Source: Rheum nobile (taxonomy: Eukaryota > Streptophyta > Magnoliopsida > Caryophyllales > Polygonaceae). Taken from it: a stretch of 64,000 nucleotides of DNA. The stretch covers positions 124,001-188,000 of the forward strand of contig WOAB01000158.1 in assembly GCA_027886185.1 (NCBI GenBank), read 5' to 3'. The notes beneath the pieces are model-generated. The model searched no databases and was not told where the DNA came from. It saw only the letters and a list, made by a program, of their open reading frames with translations. Every line of letters begins with the position of its first letter. The first letter of the stretch is position 1. Below are positions 34,305-46,164 of the stretch, one piece after another. The position numbers were made by a program, and so were the translations under genes.

Positions 34305-36930
34305 TGGTGGAGTTCTAATAGTTAAAGTAGCCTTCTAAGAATGAAAACGCAATGATGTTGGAAACATTATAGCAGGGCGTTCATTAACAGCAGAAAGCAA
34401 TCAAAGATGATTAAAGATAAAAAAAAAATGAAGATAAATGCCAATCATATCAATCATACTACGAGGGAACATGTTCCTTCTACTGATTCAAATCTTTATA
34501 GCTCAAATCAGGGAGTTGAATATTTTGACTCAGCTGACAGTAGTTTATCTTACAATGAACACAAATTAGAGCACTTGTAAGGCAATTATGGACCTCGTAT
34601 TACATTACAAGCTACATTCCCGCCAAAAAAAACTTAGTAACTAAACATGAATCTACAAATTTTGATGATGAACCCAACATTGACCAATACAATCAAGCAT
34701 CTTACCAATAGCATAACAGTATTATTCTTATACACAAATTGAAATGCCCATGATGTAATTCGAAATTAACCAACTGGAGAATATACATAAGACTCAATTA
34801 CATTAGCAGCAAGATGTGGCATCAACAAGGTCGTAGATCGAGAAAAAGCATCACCCATATTAATAAAAACCAACAAATAAGAGAGCCCAAGGGCTTCAAA
34901 TCAAATTCTATTATATGCATCAACATCGAAGAGAATCTCGATAGTGTAAAAAAATGGGTTTAAGGCTAGGAAAGAGAAGTGAAGAGAGCTTAACACTGAC
35001 ACTAACACCACAATCCCTAATTAGGGTTTGTGCGAACTGGTTGAAGCATAATATCTGAAGATGAAGGAAGTCTCAGGCGAAGTGGAGAGTCGAGAGAGGA
35101 AGAGCTACTCCCGTTAGAGTTTTGTGAAAGAAAGGTAACAGAGGAAAGAAGGCAGAGAGATTCGAACTTGTAACAAAAGCTCTGCTCTTAGGCTATGTTT
35201 GGCAAATAGGTTATAAAGAGTTTATTTGCAAAAAGTATTTATCTTTTACTTTCACAAATCCCCATAACACCCAAATTTTAAATTTTAAATCCTACTTTTT
35301 TTATAAAAAAAAAATTATAAACAAAAAACCATTTAAAACAAACCCTTAGTTTCATTTTACCTTGTTTCTAATGATTTTCGGGATCCTATTTCTACCGTAA
35401 ATTTGTAGTTTTCCTACCGTTTATACACATAACTATATGACACTTAACAAAATATTTAAAAAAATCTAAGTATCACGTTATCGCGTAAAAACTAGCGAAT
35501 CACTTTAAATATTGTAGCATTTAAAGTGAACCAAATTAAAAAAAATACACTCTTAGTCACGTAACGTTGTAGCGTCTAAATAAACGCAACGAAGTGACGT
35601 TTAAAAATATTGTTAAATACTGCTAATATATAAACACGTCACCTTATATATATATTCACCGTATGTATATTGTAGTATTTTCATTTTTCGGGAATCCTGC
35701 GAGGTAACCCTTAGATTTTGTAAATTCCGCGAGGTGCCCACAGGTTTTAACTATTCTGCATGGTAACCCTCAGTTTTCTAAAAAGTTTGCCAAATAACTC
35801 TCCGTTATGCCCACCATTAAAATGCGGTTAAATCATTATTTTTTTAAAAAAAAATTGTTATTTAATTTTTAAAAGAACAAAAAACAAATGGTATAATATT
35901 ACATATCAACTAGTACTAGAAATAAAAACAAAACAAAAAAAGCCAACACGAGCTTTTCTCTAACGGATGCGAACAGGTGAAGGGTGGCCACGAACAGAGA
36001 GAACTCGTGGGACTTTGTCGACGTCGGGGACTTTGTCGGCGCCGGGAAGCGGGATGACGTCAAAGATCGGGACGACACCGGGGATGCTAAGGAGCGCGGC
36101 ACCAGTGGTGGAGGGCGGTAAAAATTTCAAGTAGTGAGTCTTCTTGTCCTTCCATGGACGTTATCACTGTGTACACTTGGAGGGACTTGGAGAAGTTGAC
36201 TTGAGGGCCCATGGAGGTCAAGAGGACCATGATTTGGTTGGACAAGCCACCTTAGCCACATCTTGGCTCACTCACATGCAATGGATGTTGCATGCTTATT
36301 CATAGTTTCTAGTTTAAGACTTTCAATTAGTGACAGTATGTGAGACAGAATGTTTCTGCTTTGCTATTTTTGGTATTCCTAGCTACGCTATGTTTAGTAT
36401 TTTCTTTAAACTATTTTTAGACATAGGGGTAGCTTTAGAAGAGCTAGGGCCGGCCCTATTGGTGGTGTGCCATCACTCTTGAGTTTCTATATTGTTTATC
36501 TATTTATACCTTTGTTTTATCTTAATGAAAGATAGATTGAATTTGAGAGTAACTTGGCTAAGTTACTTTCAAGATCGTTCAATCCAAAACTTCATCTTTT
36601 GCAGAGATTCACCATCCAAACAATCAAAACTTTCGTATTCAACAATCACACAAATCGGAATTACATTCAACCGAAACCCTATTTCGCGACAGCCTCTGCG
36701 ACAGGATTTTGGAATCGCCATAACTTTCGATTCCCTAATACAAACGTGCTGAAATTTGGAGGAGTTCAACTAGACTTCTGGATCTTTAATCTCACGTTGG
36801 AATCACTCAATTACGACATCGGAGCAGAAAATTATAAAGACGAGACCAAAAACAGAGATCTCTTGCGCGCCAAGGCGAGTTCTTTCCATCCAAGAACGTG
36901 ACAACCAAGTGATTTCACATCACTTGTGAG
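34305..36930. other. Non-coding host sequence upstream of the EF-Ts pseudogene
   Basis: Around 34970-35110 the minus strand has leader-like sequence (CAAACCCTAATTAGGG, pyrimidine-rich) that could be the old 5' untranslated exon. A possible small MITE lies at about 35205-35350 (ends 'aggctatgtttggcaaa' and 'aaacaaaccctta'). Three imperfect units of about 30 bp containing 'aggtaaccctcagtttt'-like words lie at 35694-35785. Bases 36530-36900 have a short open frame I do not recognise. Confidence 0.35.
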
Positions 36931-37190
36931 GATCGGAAGCCGGATTACATTCACGTCAGAGCGCGGCAAGGGCATGCCACTGATAGTCATAACCTAGCTG
37001 AGAGAGTGAGTTGAAACTAGGCAGCAACTTTAGTGTTGTTTCATTTTGTTTTGTAGTTCCTGAGTTCTGGAAACTTGATTCAGGTGACAAACATCTCGTT
37101 CCGGGTTTCAATAAGATCACTAGCAAGGCGGGAATGCTGGATGAAATAATCAACTACCTTCACTCACTACAACGACAAGTCGAGACCTAA
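36931..37190 (+). pseudogene. Relic of a bHLH transcription factor gene (BEE/CIB-like)
   Basis: Exon-like 36931-37005 encodes KPDYIHVRARQGHATDSHNL followed by AER, the hallmark start of the basic region in the plant bHLH group that includes BEE and CIB proteins. A GTGAGT donor follows at 37006, and a TTTTGTAG acceptor-like site ends at 37056. The second part encodes LVPGFNKITSKAGMLDEIIN and YLHSLQRQVE, the loop and helix 2, with a stop at 37188. Between them the end of the basic region and helix 1 are scrambled. No N-terminal or C-terminal body is recognisable. Confidence 0.7.
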
Positions 37191-39559
37191 ATCTGAAATT
37201 TGAATTCTTCCTTTGACTCTAATCAAGCCTTTCCTTCTCAAACAAACACTTCTTTTCCATCAAGTTGGCAGCAAATTCAGGCCTATTTGCCTTGGGATCA
37301 ATCCAATGTACAAGCCATGTATCACATGGATTTTCAACAAGCAAGGCAACAATCATTTCCATCACAAAAATACACGCAAGTTGAAATAAACATAACTTTC
37401 ATTAGGTGGAACCATGAAGGTGTGCAAATTGTCAATCAGCAAAAATTATACGTGACATGTGACTAATCAAGTGGTACAAGTTGGTAAATTTTGATGGTCT
37501 GAGCACAAAGGCAACTCTTGTTGCACCTAAAGGGCATGAAACAAGCAAGACGTCAATAATATGCATATAGCGCATACATTGCACAGTTGCTGTAGTGTGA
37601 TAAGAACTGCTACGGAACAAAGGGTGCGTGATAAGATGTGTTTTTAACTGCATGTATGGATTATATTCTATCTCCGTGGTCTCGTCATGTGTCTTTCTGA
37701 AGCTCCTAATGCAAACGAAGTGTGGTACTCTTTACAAAACATCATTTGTTACCCTTATCCTTCAAGTCAATCAAGGGGAATCTAGACATAGTATTGATAC
37801 CACTCAAAGCATCCACAATTGGCCTTTTGGGTGTGCTTGTATGGGTGAAAGGGATTCACCAACTACACTATCCTCTCCTCAAATAGACATGTTTAATTGT
37901 GACCTTATCTAACCCAATAGTCCATCTCAATCTGGTCATAAATTCCAAATGTTAGCGAGAAATTTCCAGCCCAAATTCAAAATAATTGTTCAAAACCCGC
38001 CTAATATATATGTTACTAAGCTTGTCATGAATCTTATGGTTAAGAGTCATTAAATGCATCTCTAACTTAGAATTGCCCCACTTATAAATGACTGAACACA
38101 AAGTCTACCTAATCCAATGAAAGAATAAACTTTTGGAAGGTCTCCCTCCATCCTTCGTGTGCTGCATGTTATGTGAAATGAATCCCTCCACCCACCCCCA
38201 ACTACTTTATATTCCTCTTCAATCACAAAAAAATAAAAATAAAAATAATTGCAGTTCCAAACATAATGACGAATGAGGTATAATGTATGTGTACCAGATA
38301 AGCCTAGAATTTCCATCTTTTGGCATAAGAGTAGCGTTGAGCAACATAGTTTTTTTTATCAAGAAAGAAATTCGATGTACCAAACACACCTAGTAGATCG
38401 AGAGGCCGAGAAACACTCGGTAGACGGACAAACTGTCATGAAAAAGAAACTAAAAACAACAAATCAAGTCAAATAAGAAACTAACAAGCTAGCCATGAAG
38501 CTTTGAACATCGGGAATGGAGAGAGAATGACACGAACACGGGTTGCACTAAGGCCAACAAAGGCGTTGTGTTGCCGGGGAGCAGAGAACAATCATTCGTC
38601 TAGGAGTGCGATACAAGTATATAACTCATGAAAGTGCTTCATCTCAAGCAAACAATCCAAACCACACAGTCATGACAGTAATCTCATCCGGAATAACATC
38701 TCAAACCAACTAATCCGAACTCAGTTTCATGCAAGAAATGAAAATGTCTGAAATGACAAATTTTGTTGATATGAGGTTGGTTGGCTAGAATATGAGACAA
38801 GGGTTATTTGTTTGGTTTTGATAGGTAATCTTACTTGTTATTTGTGTATTTTTGTATGTGATGATAAATTGGGCTTTAAGGCCCAAATATTTTTACTTTG
38901 GTCCGTACATGGTTGGATGGATTAGCTTTTGCTAGGCAAGCTGAGTGTTTTTTTTTATTTGTTTCATTACTGTTAAACTAATTAATAAATAGGATAAAGT
39001 TTGATTTAAGTTTTCAATGCAAGCTTGGCATGCAAGCCTAGACTTGTAGTAATTATTTGACTTTTTCATCTATTTTTCAAGGACAGATATTTGGTACAAT
39101 ATTTTATATTTTGTGTTTTTTCCCTTCCCTCTGTTAACCATAGCAAACTCAAGTAGAGGAAGAATAGAAATTTGGTACATCCAAGTTGTTGGTGGAGGGA
39201 TGGCGGAAGCGACCGTCGGCCAAAGACAAGCGGTGACGAAGAGGGTTGATCTAACGAGGTGCGGTTGTTTTGAGGGGTTTAGACTGAGGTAGTTTGTTAA
39301 GAATTTGCAGCAGCGACCATGGAGGTTGGAGAGAGATCTCCTCGTTCCGATGGAGCTATCGACATTTATTCTCGAGGTGGTTCATGGGGATGTTTATCTT
39401 GAAATTTGTATTCTTGTATTCTTGTTTTAGGGGTAACCTTGTTCGATTTTGAGATGGATTGTCTCATTAAATTTTGAGAGGTTTTCTCCTAGTTATTTTG
39501 AGGGACTGCCTCATTTTTTATGATAGATAAATGATTGAGGATGCACCTATCATGGTTCG
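37191..39559. other. Intergenic sequence, no gene recognised
   Basis: Short unrelated open frames only. Part of 37200-37400 (Q-rich, 'SSWQQIQAYLPWDQSN') may be a decayed C-terminal part of the bHLH gene. A T-rich region lies at 38800-39130. 39180-39400 is a GC-richer stretch without a clear frame. Confidence 0.3.
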
Positions 39560-39905
39560 AGGTTTAGGGCCCGTTGGGTATTCATATCAGGATACCAGGT
39601 AGGGTATGAGATATCAGTTATACCCATATCTGTGTTTGGTATATCCTGATATCGATATCAAATTGATATTTATTGTTTGGTATAGGTAGATATCGATATT
39701 AGTGATATCAAAGTGATATCAGAGTGGTATTAAAGTGTTATTTTGATATCTTCTAGAAAATTGGTATATCAAACATATCATTCATACTCATACCCATACC
39801 CATATCTAATACATTGATATCACACATACTCATATCTTGATATTCATACTGATACCCATATCCGATATCTCATATCTTTGATATCGATATCAAAGGAGCC
39901 CCTAT
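39560..39905. repeat. GATATC-rich fold-back repeat, MITE-like
   Basis: The segment is packed with GATATC and related ATATC words. It is bounded by roughly inverted ends: 'tagggcccgttgggtattcatatc' on the left, and on the right 'gatatcaaaggagccccta', whose complement begins tagggg. The composition allows extensive hairpin folding. I could not find a target duplication, so it may be a decayed MITE. Confidence 0.4.
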
Positions 39906-41656
39906 TGCATATAGTCTTTCACATTGAGAGTATTCCATGTTCATCAATGTTGTTTTCCCTTTTGGGGGTTTTCCAGTTAAAAAATGGGATTTACCCATAT
40001 TGAGGTTTTAGGGGTTTACAGAGAAGCTCTAGTTATTTTGGTGGTTGTTGGGAGTTAGAGTTTGTAGAGAGAGGTGGTGAGAGGGGGTATTTGCTTGCTT
40101 GGATTGATTTTTCCATCCCTTGTCAAGTTGAAACACCAACAGAGAGGAAGAAGACAGAACCAGGTTTTGAGACACCACTCCACCACCGAAGGGGTCGTCG
40201 GGCGAGGAGAGCTCAGGGAGGGAGATCTGGTTGTCGCCGGTACGAGGAGTTGCAGATCGGAGGTAAGCAGCGAGGTTGGTGTTGAGGTGGTAAGCTGGTG
40301 AAAGTGGCGGAAGGAGGATGGGTTTCTGGACAGGGTTTTTTGGAGAGGGTTTTTGGTTGGTAGCTTAGTTGCAGAGAAGCTTGTTTGTTCCAGGTAAAGC
40401 TTCCCATTCTCAAAGAAAGGGCACAAAAGCAGATGGCTTTCCAGATGAAAGGTGGATGCCATGGATCTAGATGAGAAAGCATCGGTGGTGATGGATTTGA
40501 ATGAGATAAGAGTGTGGATCTGAAGAGTTAAGGGGTAGGCGGCGCAGAGAAGTTTTTGGGGGAAAGGGAGTGTTGTTTTGGTGGGTATTGTGTTGATTTT
40601 ACCTACGATTTTGGATTGAGCAACATGGTTTATAATCAAGGGGCCCAGTTGAAAGTTTTCCCTGGCCCACTTTTGAGAGCATAAAACACAGGTCAGAAGA
40701 AAACGAGGAAAAAAAAGGCCAAACAAGGGAGAGATTCTCATATGACTAGCGCGCAGACAAACCAATGAAGGGGTACAAGTCTCTTTCCTGGATGAACATC
40801 ACTCAAGAACGAAGATCATCTTTCTTCTTATCTTCAGAGGAACATGTGAATCTTGAGAGCAATCATCTTTTTGCGGTGGGCATACAGGACCTTTTATCCA
40901 ACACCCATTTTCAAATTTCAACTTGAACCTCCCACCCCCATCTGCAACCACAAAGCATGTTCAAGAGAAGTTGATCTTCCCACATAAAGATCGAGCCGTT
41001 TATCTAGTTATTTCAAGTTGGTCGACAGAGAACCCTTTCATAGTTTGGATAGTGGGAAGAAGAAAGAGAGGAGAAGGGAACCAGATAACGCCCCTCTCTT
41101 CTTTCTCTGCCCCAAAATAATTGGAGAAGAGGATTGACATTCAACGTGTTGCCTATGTTTCTTTGATGGTACTACCTTTCAGACTTCCAAGAAATTGTCT
41201 ATATAATTCTAAAAATACCAAGATAACTATATTGACTTCTCAGATATCTTCTGCCTGTTTGCATGTATCTCACAAGATAATTGGATAAAATGATTTATGG
41301 CAAGACAAGGCACAAGGAAACAAGTTCTGAAAAACTAAAACTGAGCAAACAAGCCATATATAAATGACTTTTAAGCATGGTACAATATACGCATACAGAT
41401 GCAACAGATATACATAGACATGAAACGCATGCTTGATTCTATTCTCCAAACGGAACACTTGTCTGATTTGCAAATCTATACTCTCATCTTTGCTATCACA
41501 TACCACCATCAGGCATAAGCATTTGAAAACATGGAAGTATAATTATATCTTACATCCTTTCATGGAACTAGTGATCTACAAATTCAGAGTCAGTTGCTTG
41601 TTCAAATCACTGATCTTTCTCCAGCTTCTGCGAATGAAAGTGTAATTTGATTTAGC
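39906..41656. other. Intergenic sequence downstream of the USP gene
   Basis: A 236-codon minus-strand open frame (40055-40765) has biased composition (S, T, L, P) and no recognisable domain, so I do not call it a gene. Nothing else was identified. Confidence 0.3.
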
Positions 41657-42861
41657 TTACTCCTCACTATCGTCAAACCTAGAATCCCAAGAGCTAGAAT
41701 AGGCTGTTAAAAATGAAATACCTTTCCCAGGGACGATTATGATGGGTGCTATTTTGCAATTGTGGATGCAGTACTCCCCTACACTCCCTTGCAAGACACT
41801 GGACAGATGAACCTTAATGAGTGGTTTTATCATGCTGAAATGAATGCACAAGAGAAGAGTTGTAAAACCTCTGGATCAAGCCTCTGCCTCTGCTACCCAT
41901 GATTATAGCGACTGGTCTCAATCTTTCTGCTTCCTTGCAAATCACCTTCCCCGGGTCACCTTCGACAATTCTAGCCAAAGTCCTTGTCACCTAGTTTAAC
42001 AAGGTGTTCAAAACTTCAGCAAAACCAAACCAAACCAAATAGAGGAGGGTCTCAACTTCTTACAGAAGAACCAGTGACGACTTCCTAGGTGCTAGCATAT
42101 CATTAGCAACCTTTTCATATAAAAATAAAATTGCGTCCAAAAGGCCCAGAACAGTTGATTTGAGTCATCAACTTAGGTTTGTTTGGCGAGAACAGAAAAA
42201 GAACTTCCTGGTTACTTAACAATATGTTTTTATATTATAAGTTAAGTTATGATCTGAAACAAGGATGCAATGTAGTGAGGCATAGGGATCATCTGTTAAT
42301 GTTTAGACACACTATGTATGTAGTCAAGAGTATTTTCTGGCCTAATTACAATACTCGTGTTCAAACGAAAACATCTGATCAATTTCAGCCTCCAAACCCT
42401 AGACAAAATACAACAAGATCAACCCATGCAAAACTTGCGATTTCAGTTCCTCTACAATGAAAAACTGACTCACCATGGAGACCTGCAGAGCCTCAACAGC
42501 AAGATTTTCCATCAGAGTCTGAGTAGTTTGATAGACAACCTCATTGTTCACATCTGCTCGATTTTCCAACAAATCCTCTCAGAAAACCTAATACGTTTCA
42601 TCAAGTTTCAAGGAGAAGAAGAAGAATACCAGAGACGGCGTGAAGGAGGTGAATGGAATCGGCGAGCCTAGAGAAATGGAGGAGAGCCCAATCGAAGGCG
42701 TGTTTGCTGTTGGGGCCATGATCAACGGCTAGTAAGATGTCTCTTCCCCGTCTCCTCTCCCCAGTCTCTCTCTCCAGCTCCGGCGCCGGAACTTTAGGTA
42801 TCAGAGATGGAAGCTTTACCTCTCTCCAGCTGTAATCTTCTTCTTCCTTCAATGTCTCCAT
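41657..42861 (-). CDS. Universal stress protein (UspA-like) family protein, four exons
   Basis: Minus-strand exons are 42630-42861, 42474-42553, 41869-41990 and 41657-41798. All three introns (76, 483 and 70 bp) have GT-AG borders. The joined length is 576 bases, exactly 192 codons with the stop, so the product is 191 residues. The N-terminus (DYSWREVKLPSLIP, then RETGERRRGRD) is typical of a plant USP-like subgroup. The fold follows: DILLAVDHGPNSKHAFDWAL, then HLLHAVSDV. Near the end GSRGRGLIQSVLQGSVG fits the family's ATP-binding pattern G-x2-G-x9-G(S/T). The tail after IIIVPGK is an unusual serine- and acid-rich sequence ending DDSEE. The role is inferred as nucleotide-binding stress signalling; its partner is unknown. 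It is the only host gene in the window that reads intact. Confidence 0.88.
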
Positions 42862-43596
42862 CGTCTCTCTTTTTCCTAATTCGGATCCCTTAGAACATTA
42901 TCAAAACGAGTTGGGTAAAGGGAAGAAAGTTAGAGCTCGACAAACGTGAAACGTGAACCTCGACCGGTGAACCGAACCGGGTCAAATTCGGTCAAATTCT
43001 AAATGGGACCAGATCAGAACCGGATTGGCGGTTCAAGGTCCTAGTCGATTCAGGTTCACCCATTGGTTGAACCGACAAACCGGAGGTTCAATCCTTAAAA
43101 ATAATAAACAAATTATATTTCTTATAAAAAATATATATTTTCATAATTTAACTACTTTTATTTAATGTCTATTTTGTATATAATTTCAAAACACACAAGA
43201 ATAACAATTCTTTACTTGGGAGACTGGAATTTATGTTTCTTATAAAAAAAAATATAATTTTTTAAAATTATTTTATTTTTTTGAACCGGATTTCGATTTT
43301 GGTTCGGAACCGGTAGGAAATCGGACGAACCGAACCGTCGATTCCAGAGAATTGTCAATTCAGATTCCGGTTCAAAATTCCATTAAACCGCCAGTTCATG
43401 AACCAGGTTTAACTCTACATGCCACGAAAAGTAATACCATCTTTTGAATTTTCCAATCCATGGGCGGAGACTCGTGGAAAAATTGACATTCTCATCCAAT
43501 TGTGAACTTAACTTTACTAAGAAGATTTTAACAAGCTTCACCAAACAATAACAACACGCGTCAATTATATGAGGAATTAGTAAAAATTAGGCTTCT
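42862..43596. repeat. USP upstream region containing a degenerate GGTTC/GAACCG repeat
   Basis: From about 42910 to 43425 the sequence is enriched at both ends in GAACCGG/GGTTCA words around an AT-rich centre, like a decayed fold-back MITE. Possible ends are 'tagagctcgacaaac' near 42929 and the complement of 'ggtttaactcta' near 43419, both starting TAGAG. No flanking 8-bp duplication matches. It lies within 70-600 bp upstream of the USP start codon. Confidence 0.4.
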
Positions 43597-44150
43597 GAGT
43601 CCGTTTCACGTGCGAAATATATTTATCGTGCGAAATGCGAAACGGTCGCGTTTATAAATAGACACCACATGTTCATTTTTTGAGCGGTAATGTTCATTAT
43701 CTGTGGGGTAATATTCAAGGGCACTGTACTGTTAAAAAAAGGGGGGGATAGTGAATAGTGACGCGGTGGCATAACCGTAAATATGGCGAATTTTTTTTTT
43801 CGGTCAACAATTTTTATTTATTTATTGTCTCTGATCGTTCTGGAATAGACAATTATTAACATTCACATATAAGTACTATATGTTCATTGTATGTGTCGTA
43901 TAAGTTCACATATAACATGATCATGTTCCAATACATGTCTTTGAATATTCAGTGCTTATTTGTGAACGTGAATGTACAAATAAATGAACATCTAGTGCTT
44001 ATTCGTGAACCTTCTATATAGGCTTTTCCAGAATGATCACGGGACGAAAATGGAAAAAAAAAGTTGTTGACCAAAAAAAAAAACGTACGGCCGAGATTGA
44101 TTCGCATTTCGCACGGGAAGACTATTTCGCACGGGAACCCAAATCTCTAT
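43597..44150. mobile_element. MITE-like element with long imperfect terminal inverted repeats
   Basis: Bases 43610-43642 and the complement of 44101-44132 align as GTGCGAAATA, a short variable stretch, then CGTGCGAAATGCGAA, about 33 bp. The interior has no coding sequence. The left end carries a palindromic CACGTG near 43607-43612. Exact ends and target duplication were not determined; Mutator-like origin is possible but unproved. Confidence 0.5.
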
Positions 44151-44466
44151 AATAATTGTACTCTTAGTCCATAAATTTAGAAATTAGTACTCATACCTAA
44201 TTTTTATTGCATGGGTATTTATTTAGGGGTAAAATGGTTCAAAATAATTGTATCAATTCCCAAATCCCCTATTTTCTAGGAAAAGATAAATTCAATTTTA
44301 TTTTTCCTTTTCTTTTGATTGTTTTGGAATTAAGAAAAGTAAAATTAAATCTTTTTCACATTTTTTATTATTTAAATAATGTATTAATAAAACAAAATTT
44401 AATCCCTAAATTTAAAAATAAAAATAAAATCCTCTAAAAAGAGACACTCTCTCTCCTCTCACACAT

Positions 44467-45182
44467 ATGCAAGCCGACTGCTTCTCTTCCTCTCCACCTG
44501 ATCCGTTAGTCGCGATGCTGTCGGAGGCTCTCGTCGTCGTCAAAGAGATCACCAACATATCGACCTCCCCCAAGCTCGCTTCCAGTTAGAGCTGTCAAAA
44601 TTTGACCCGACCCGCAAACCCGACCTGACCTGCGTTTTCTGGGTTGAGACCCGACTCGAAAAGTATTGGGTCAAAAGTGACCCGATCCGTTCGACCCGAA
44701 AATTTATGGGTTGGGTCATTGACCCGTTGGGTCGACCCGTTGGCTCAATACAAATGTGTTTATTTTTTATAGATTAAATATAATAATATATTTTGTTATT
44801 AAAATATTATATAATAATATTTTTTGATTTATTATTTTTTGTTTTTATTAAAATATTATTTTAATGTTAATTTTATAAAATTTTGACAAGGCGTTCTCGA
44901 CCCGCTGGGTCGACCCGATCCCGTACCTGACCTGTAATGACCCGACCCACAATCAACCCAGAAATTTTGACCCGCAATCGACCCGATCCGTAAATAACCC
45001 GACCCGGCACGCTCAAACCCGAACCTGACCCGTTTGACACCTCTACTTCCAGTGGTGCCCTTGAGGCCAGTCATGCTAGCCATAGATTCACCATGTTCCG
45101 CTGCACTTTTCCGGGCACAATTCCGGTGGGCTCCGGCCATTGTCAACACCGGAAAATGGAAGCATTGGCTTCGTCTACATGA
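44467..45182 (+). pseudogene. Unidentified short ORF interrupted by a MITE
   Basis: From ATG 44467 (second in-frame ATG 44515) the sequence is open for about 40 codons to the MITE at 44587. After the second copy of the 8-bp duplication the same reading frame can be followed from 45054 to a TGA at 45180-45182. I do not recognise the protein and it may never have been a gene. Confidence 0.3.
44587..45045. mobile_element. hAT-type MITE with perfect 8-bp target duplication
   Basis: The ends are TAGAGCTGTCAAA and the complement TAGAGGTGTCAAA, a 13-bp inverted repeat with one mismatch. CTTCCAGT occurs at 44579-44586 and 45046-45053. The interior is rich in GACCCG and its complement around an AT-rich core. 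At 459 bp without coding sequence it must depend on a hAT transposase from elsewhere. Confidence 0.85.
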
Positions 45183-45196
45183 GTACATTCTCGTAG

Positions 45197-45915
45197 TGTA
45201 CTCATACGACAAAAATGATTTCCGTTTGAATGAGAAATGGAGGCCCAAAGTAGCTTGCATGAAGTGCAAGACTTGGGTAAAATATTGGGATAAAAGTATA
45301 TCCCACATTGGAAGTTTGGAGATAAATCTCCTAGTATATATAGAGGGAAAATGGACCCAAGGTTGTGGCCTTGGGTCATTACCTATTTTCAATGGGGAGA
45401 GGACCTAGCTCATCAAGCCCACACGCACGCCGAGTTGAGCCGCGTCGGGTCGAGCGAGCGAGCCGTGCCGGGCTCGGGCCTGGTTGGATCGGATCGGGCT
45501 GGCCAGCCAACGCCCTATCCTTTTGGGCCGATCAATGTGATTTGCGTCTCATTTAAGAGGTGATCTCTAAGAGAAGAACCTCTCGGTTTTTTCTTTCGAA
45601 TCCTCCCACAGAGCTCTTTCGGTTTTTCCGTCTCCTTCTTTTTTTCGTGTCTGAGAGTACACATAGATCTGTGGGTTCGTTAGCTCTTGTTACTGGGTTG
45701 TGCGGTTCAAGAGATCGTCGCAGTTGTATCCTGGGATTCGGAACGTCAACAACCGTCACACTACGGGGCGTTTTCAGAATTAAGGAAAGAGATTTCGGTC
45801 GAGACTCTGCATCCGTTCTTCGTTCGGTATTTCTAAACTTCAGATTTCCTTAATTCATGTTCGTATATTTGCAGTTTAAATCTTTCGTATGCATATAGGA
45901 AATTATATTCCTACA
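45197..45915 (+). repeat. LTR-like sequence, probably copia type, abutting LINE D
   Basis: It carries a TATA-like 'agtatatatagagg' near 45330-45345, a leader-like GC and pyrimidine-rich second half, and an ATTCCTACA end at 45915, as seen at copia LTR ends. LINE D coding sequence begins immediately after, with no primer-binding site between. The left end (TGTACTC at 45197) is a guess from the inverted TGTA/TACA ends, and no target duplication was found. Confidence 0.4.
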
Positions 45916-46159
45916 GTCTCAACGGGGCCTCGAAACAAGCTGATGTTGCTAGTTTTGTTCGTAATGCAAAGCTCAACTTGATTGGTATTTTGGAAACTCG
46001 GGTTCGTCGTTGTAAGAAAGATAGGATTGGCAAGAGCCTCCTCAATGGCTGGTGTTTTTTCTCTAATGGGTCTGTCTCCTTGAATGGTAGAATCTAGTTA
46101 ATGTGGGACCTTGCCATGATCTTAGTATATATTCTCTCTGTCTCGCCTCAATTTGTTCA
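45916..46159 (+). pseudogene. LINE D endonuclease start
   Basis: SLNGASKQADVASFVRNAKL followed by NLIGILETRVR corresponds to the beginning of a plant L1 endonuclease just after the WN.R motif, which is missing. A TAG at 46096-46098 breaks the frame. The next LINE segment is beyond the insertion at 46165-48958. Confidence 0.8.
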
Positions 46160-46164
46160 TTACT

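Noticed and set aside
40055..40765. 236-codon minus-strand open frame
   Set aside because: Its composition is biased (S, T, L, P), no domain or motif is recognisable and no supporting splice structure was seen; the plus strand is equally open in places.
41704..41721. An additional intron near the end of the USP gene
   Set aside because: GT-AG-like borders exist and the frame would be kept, but 18 bp is far below the minimum plant intron; the sequence reads through in frame.
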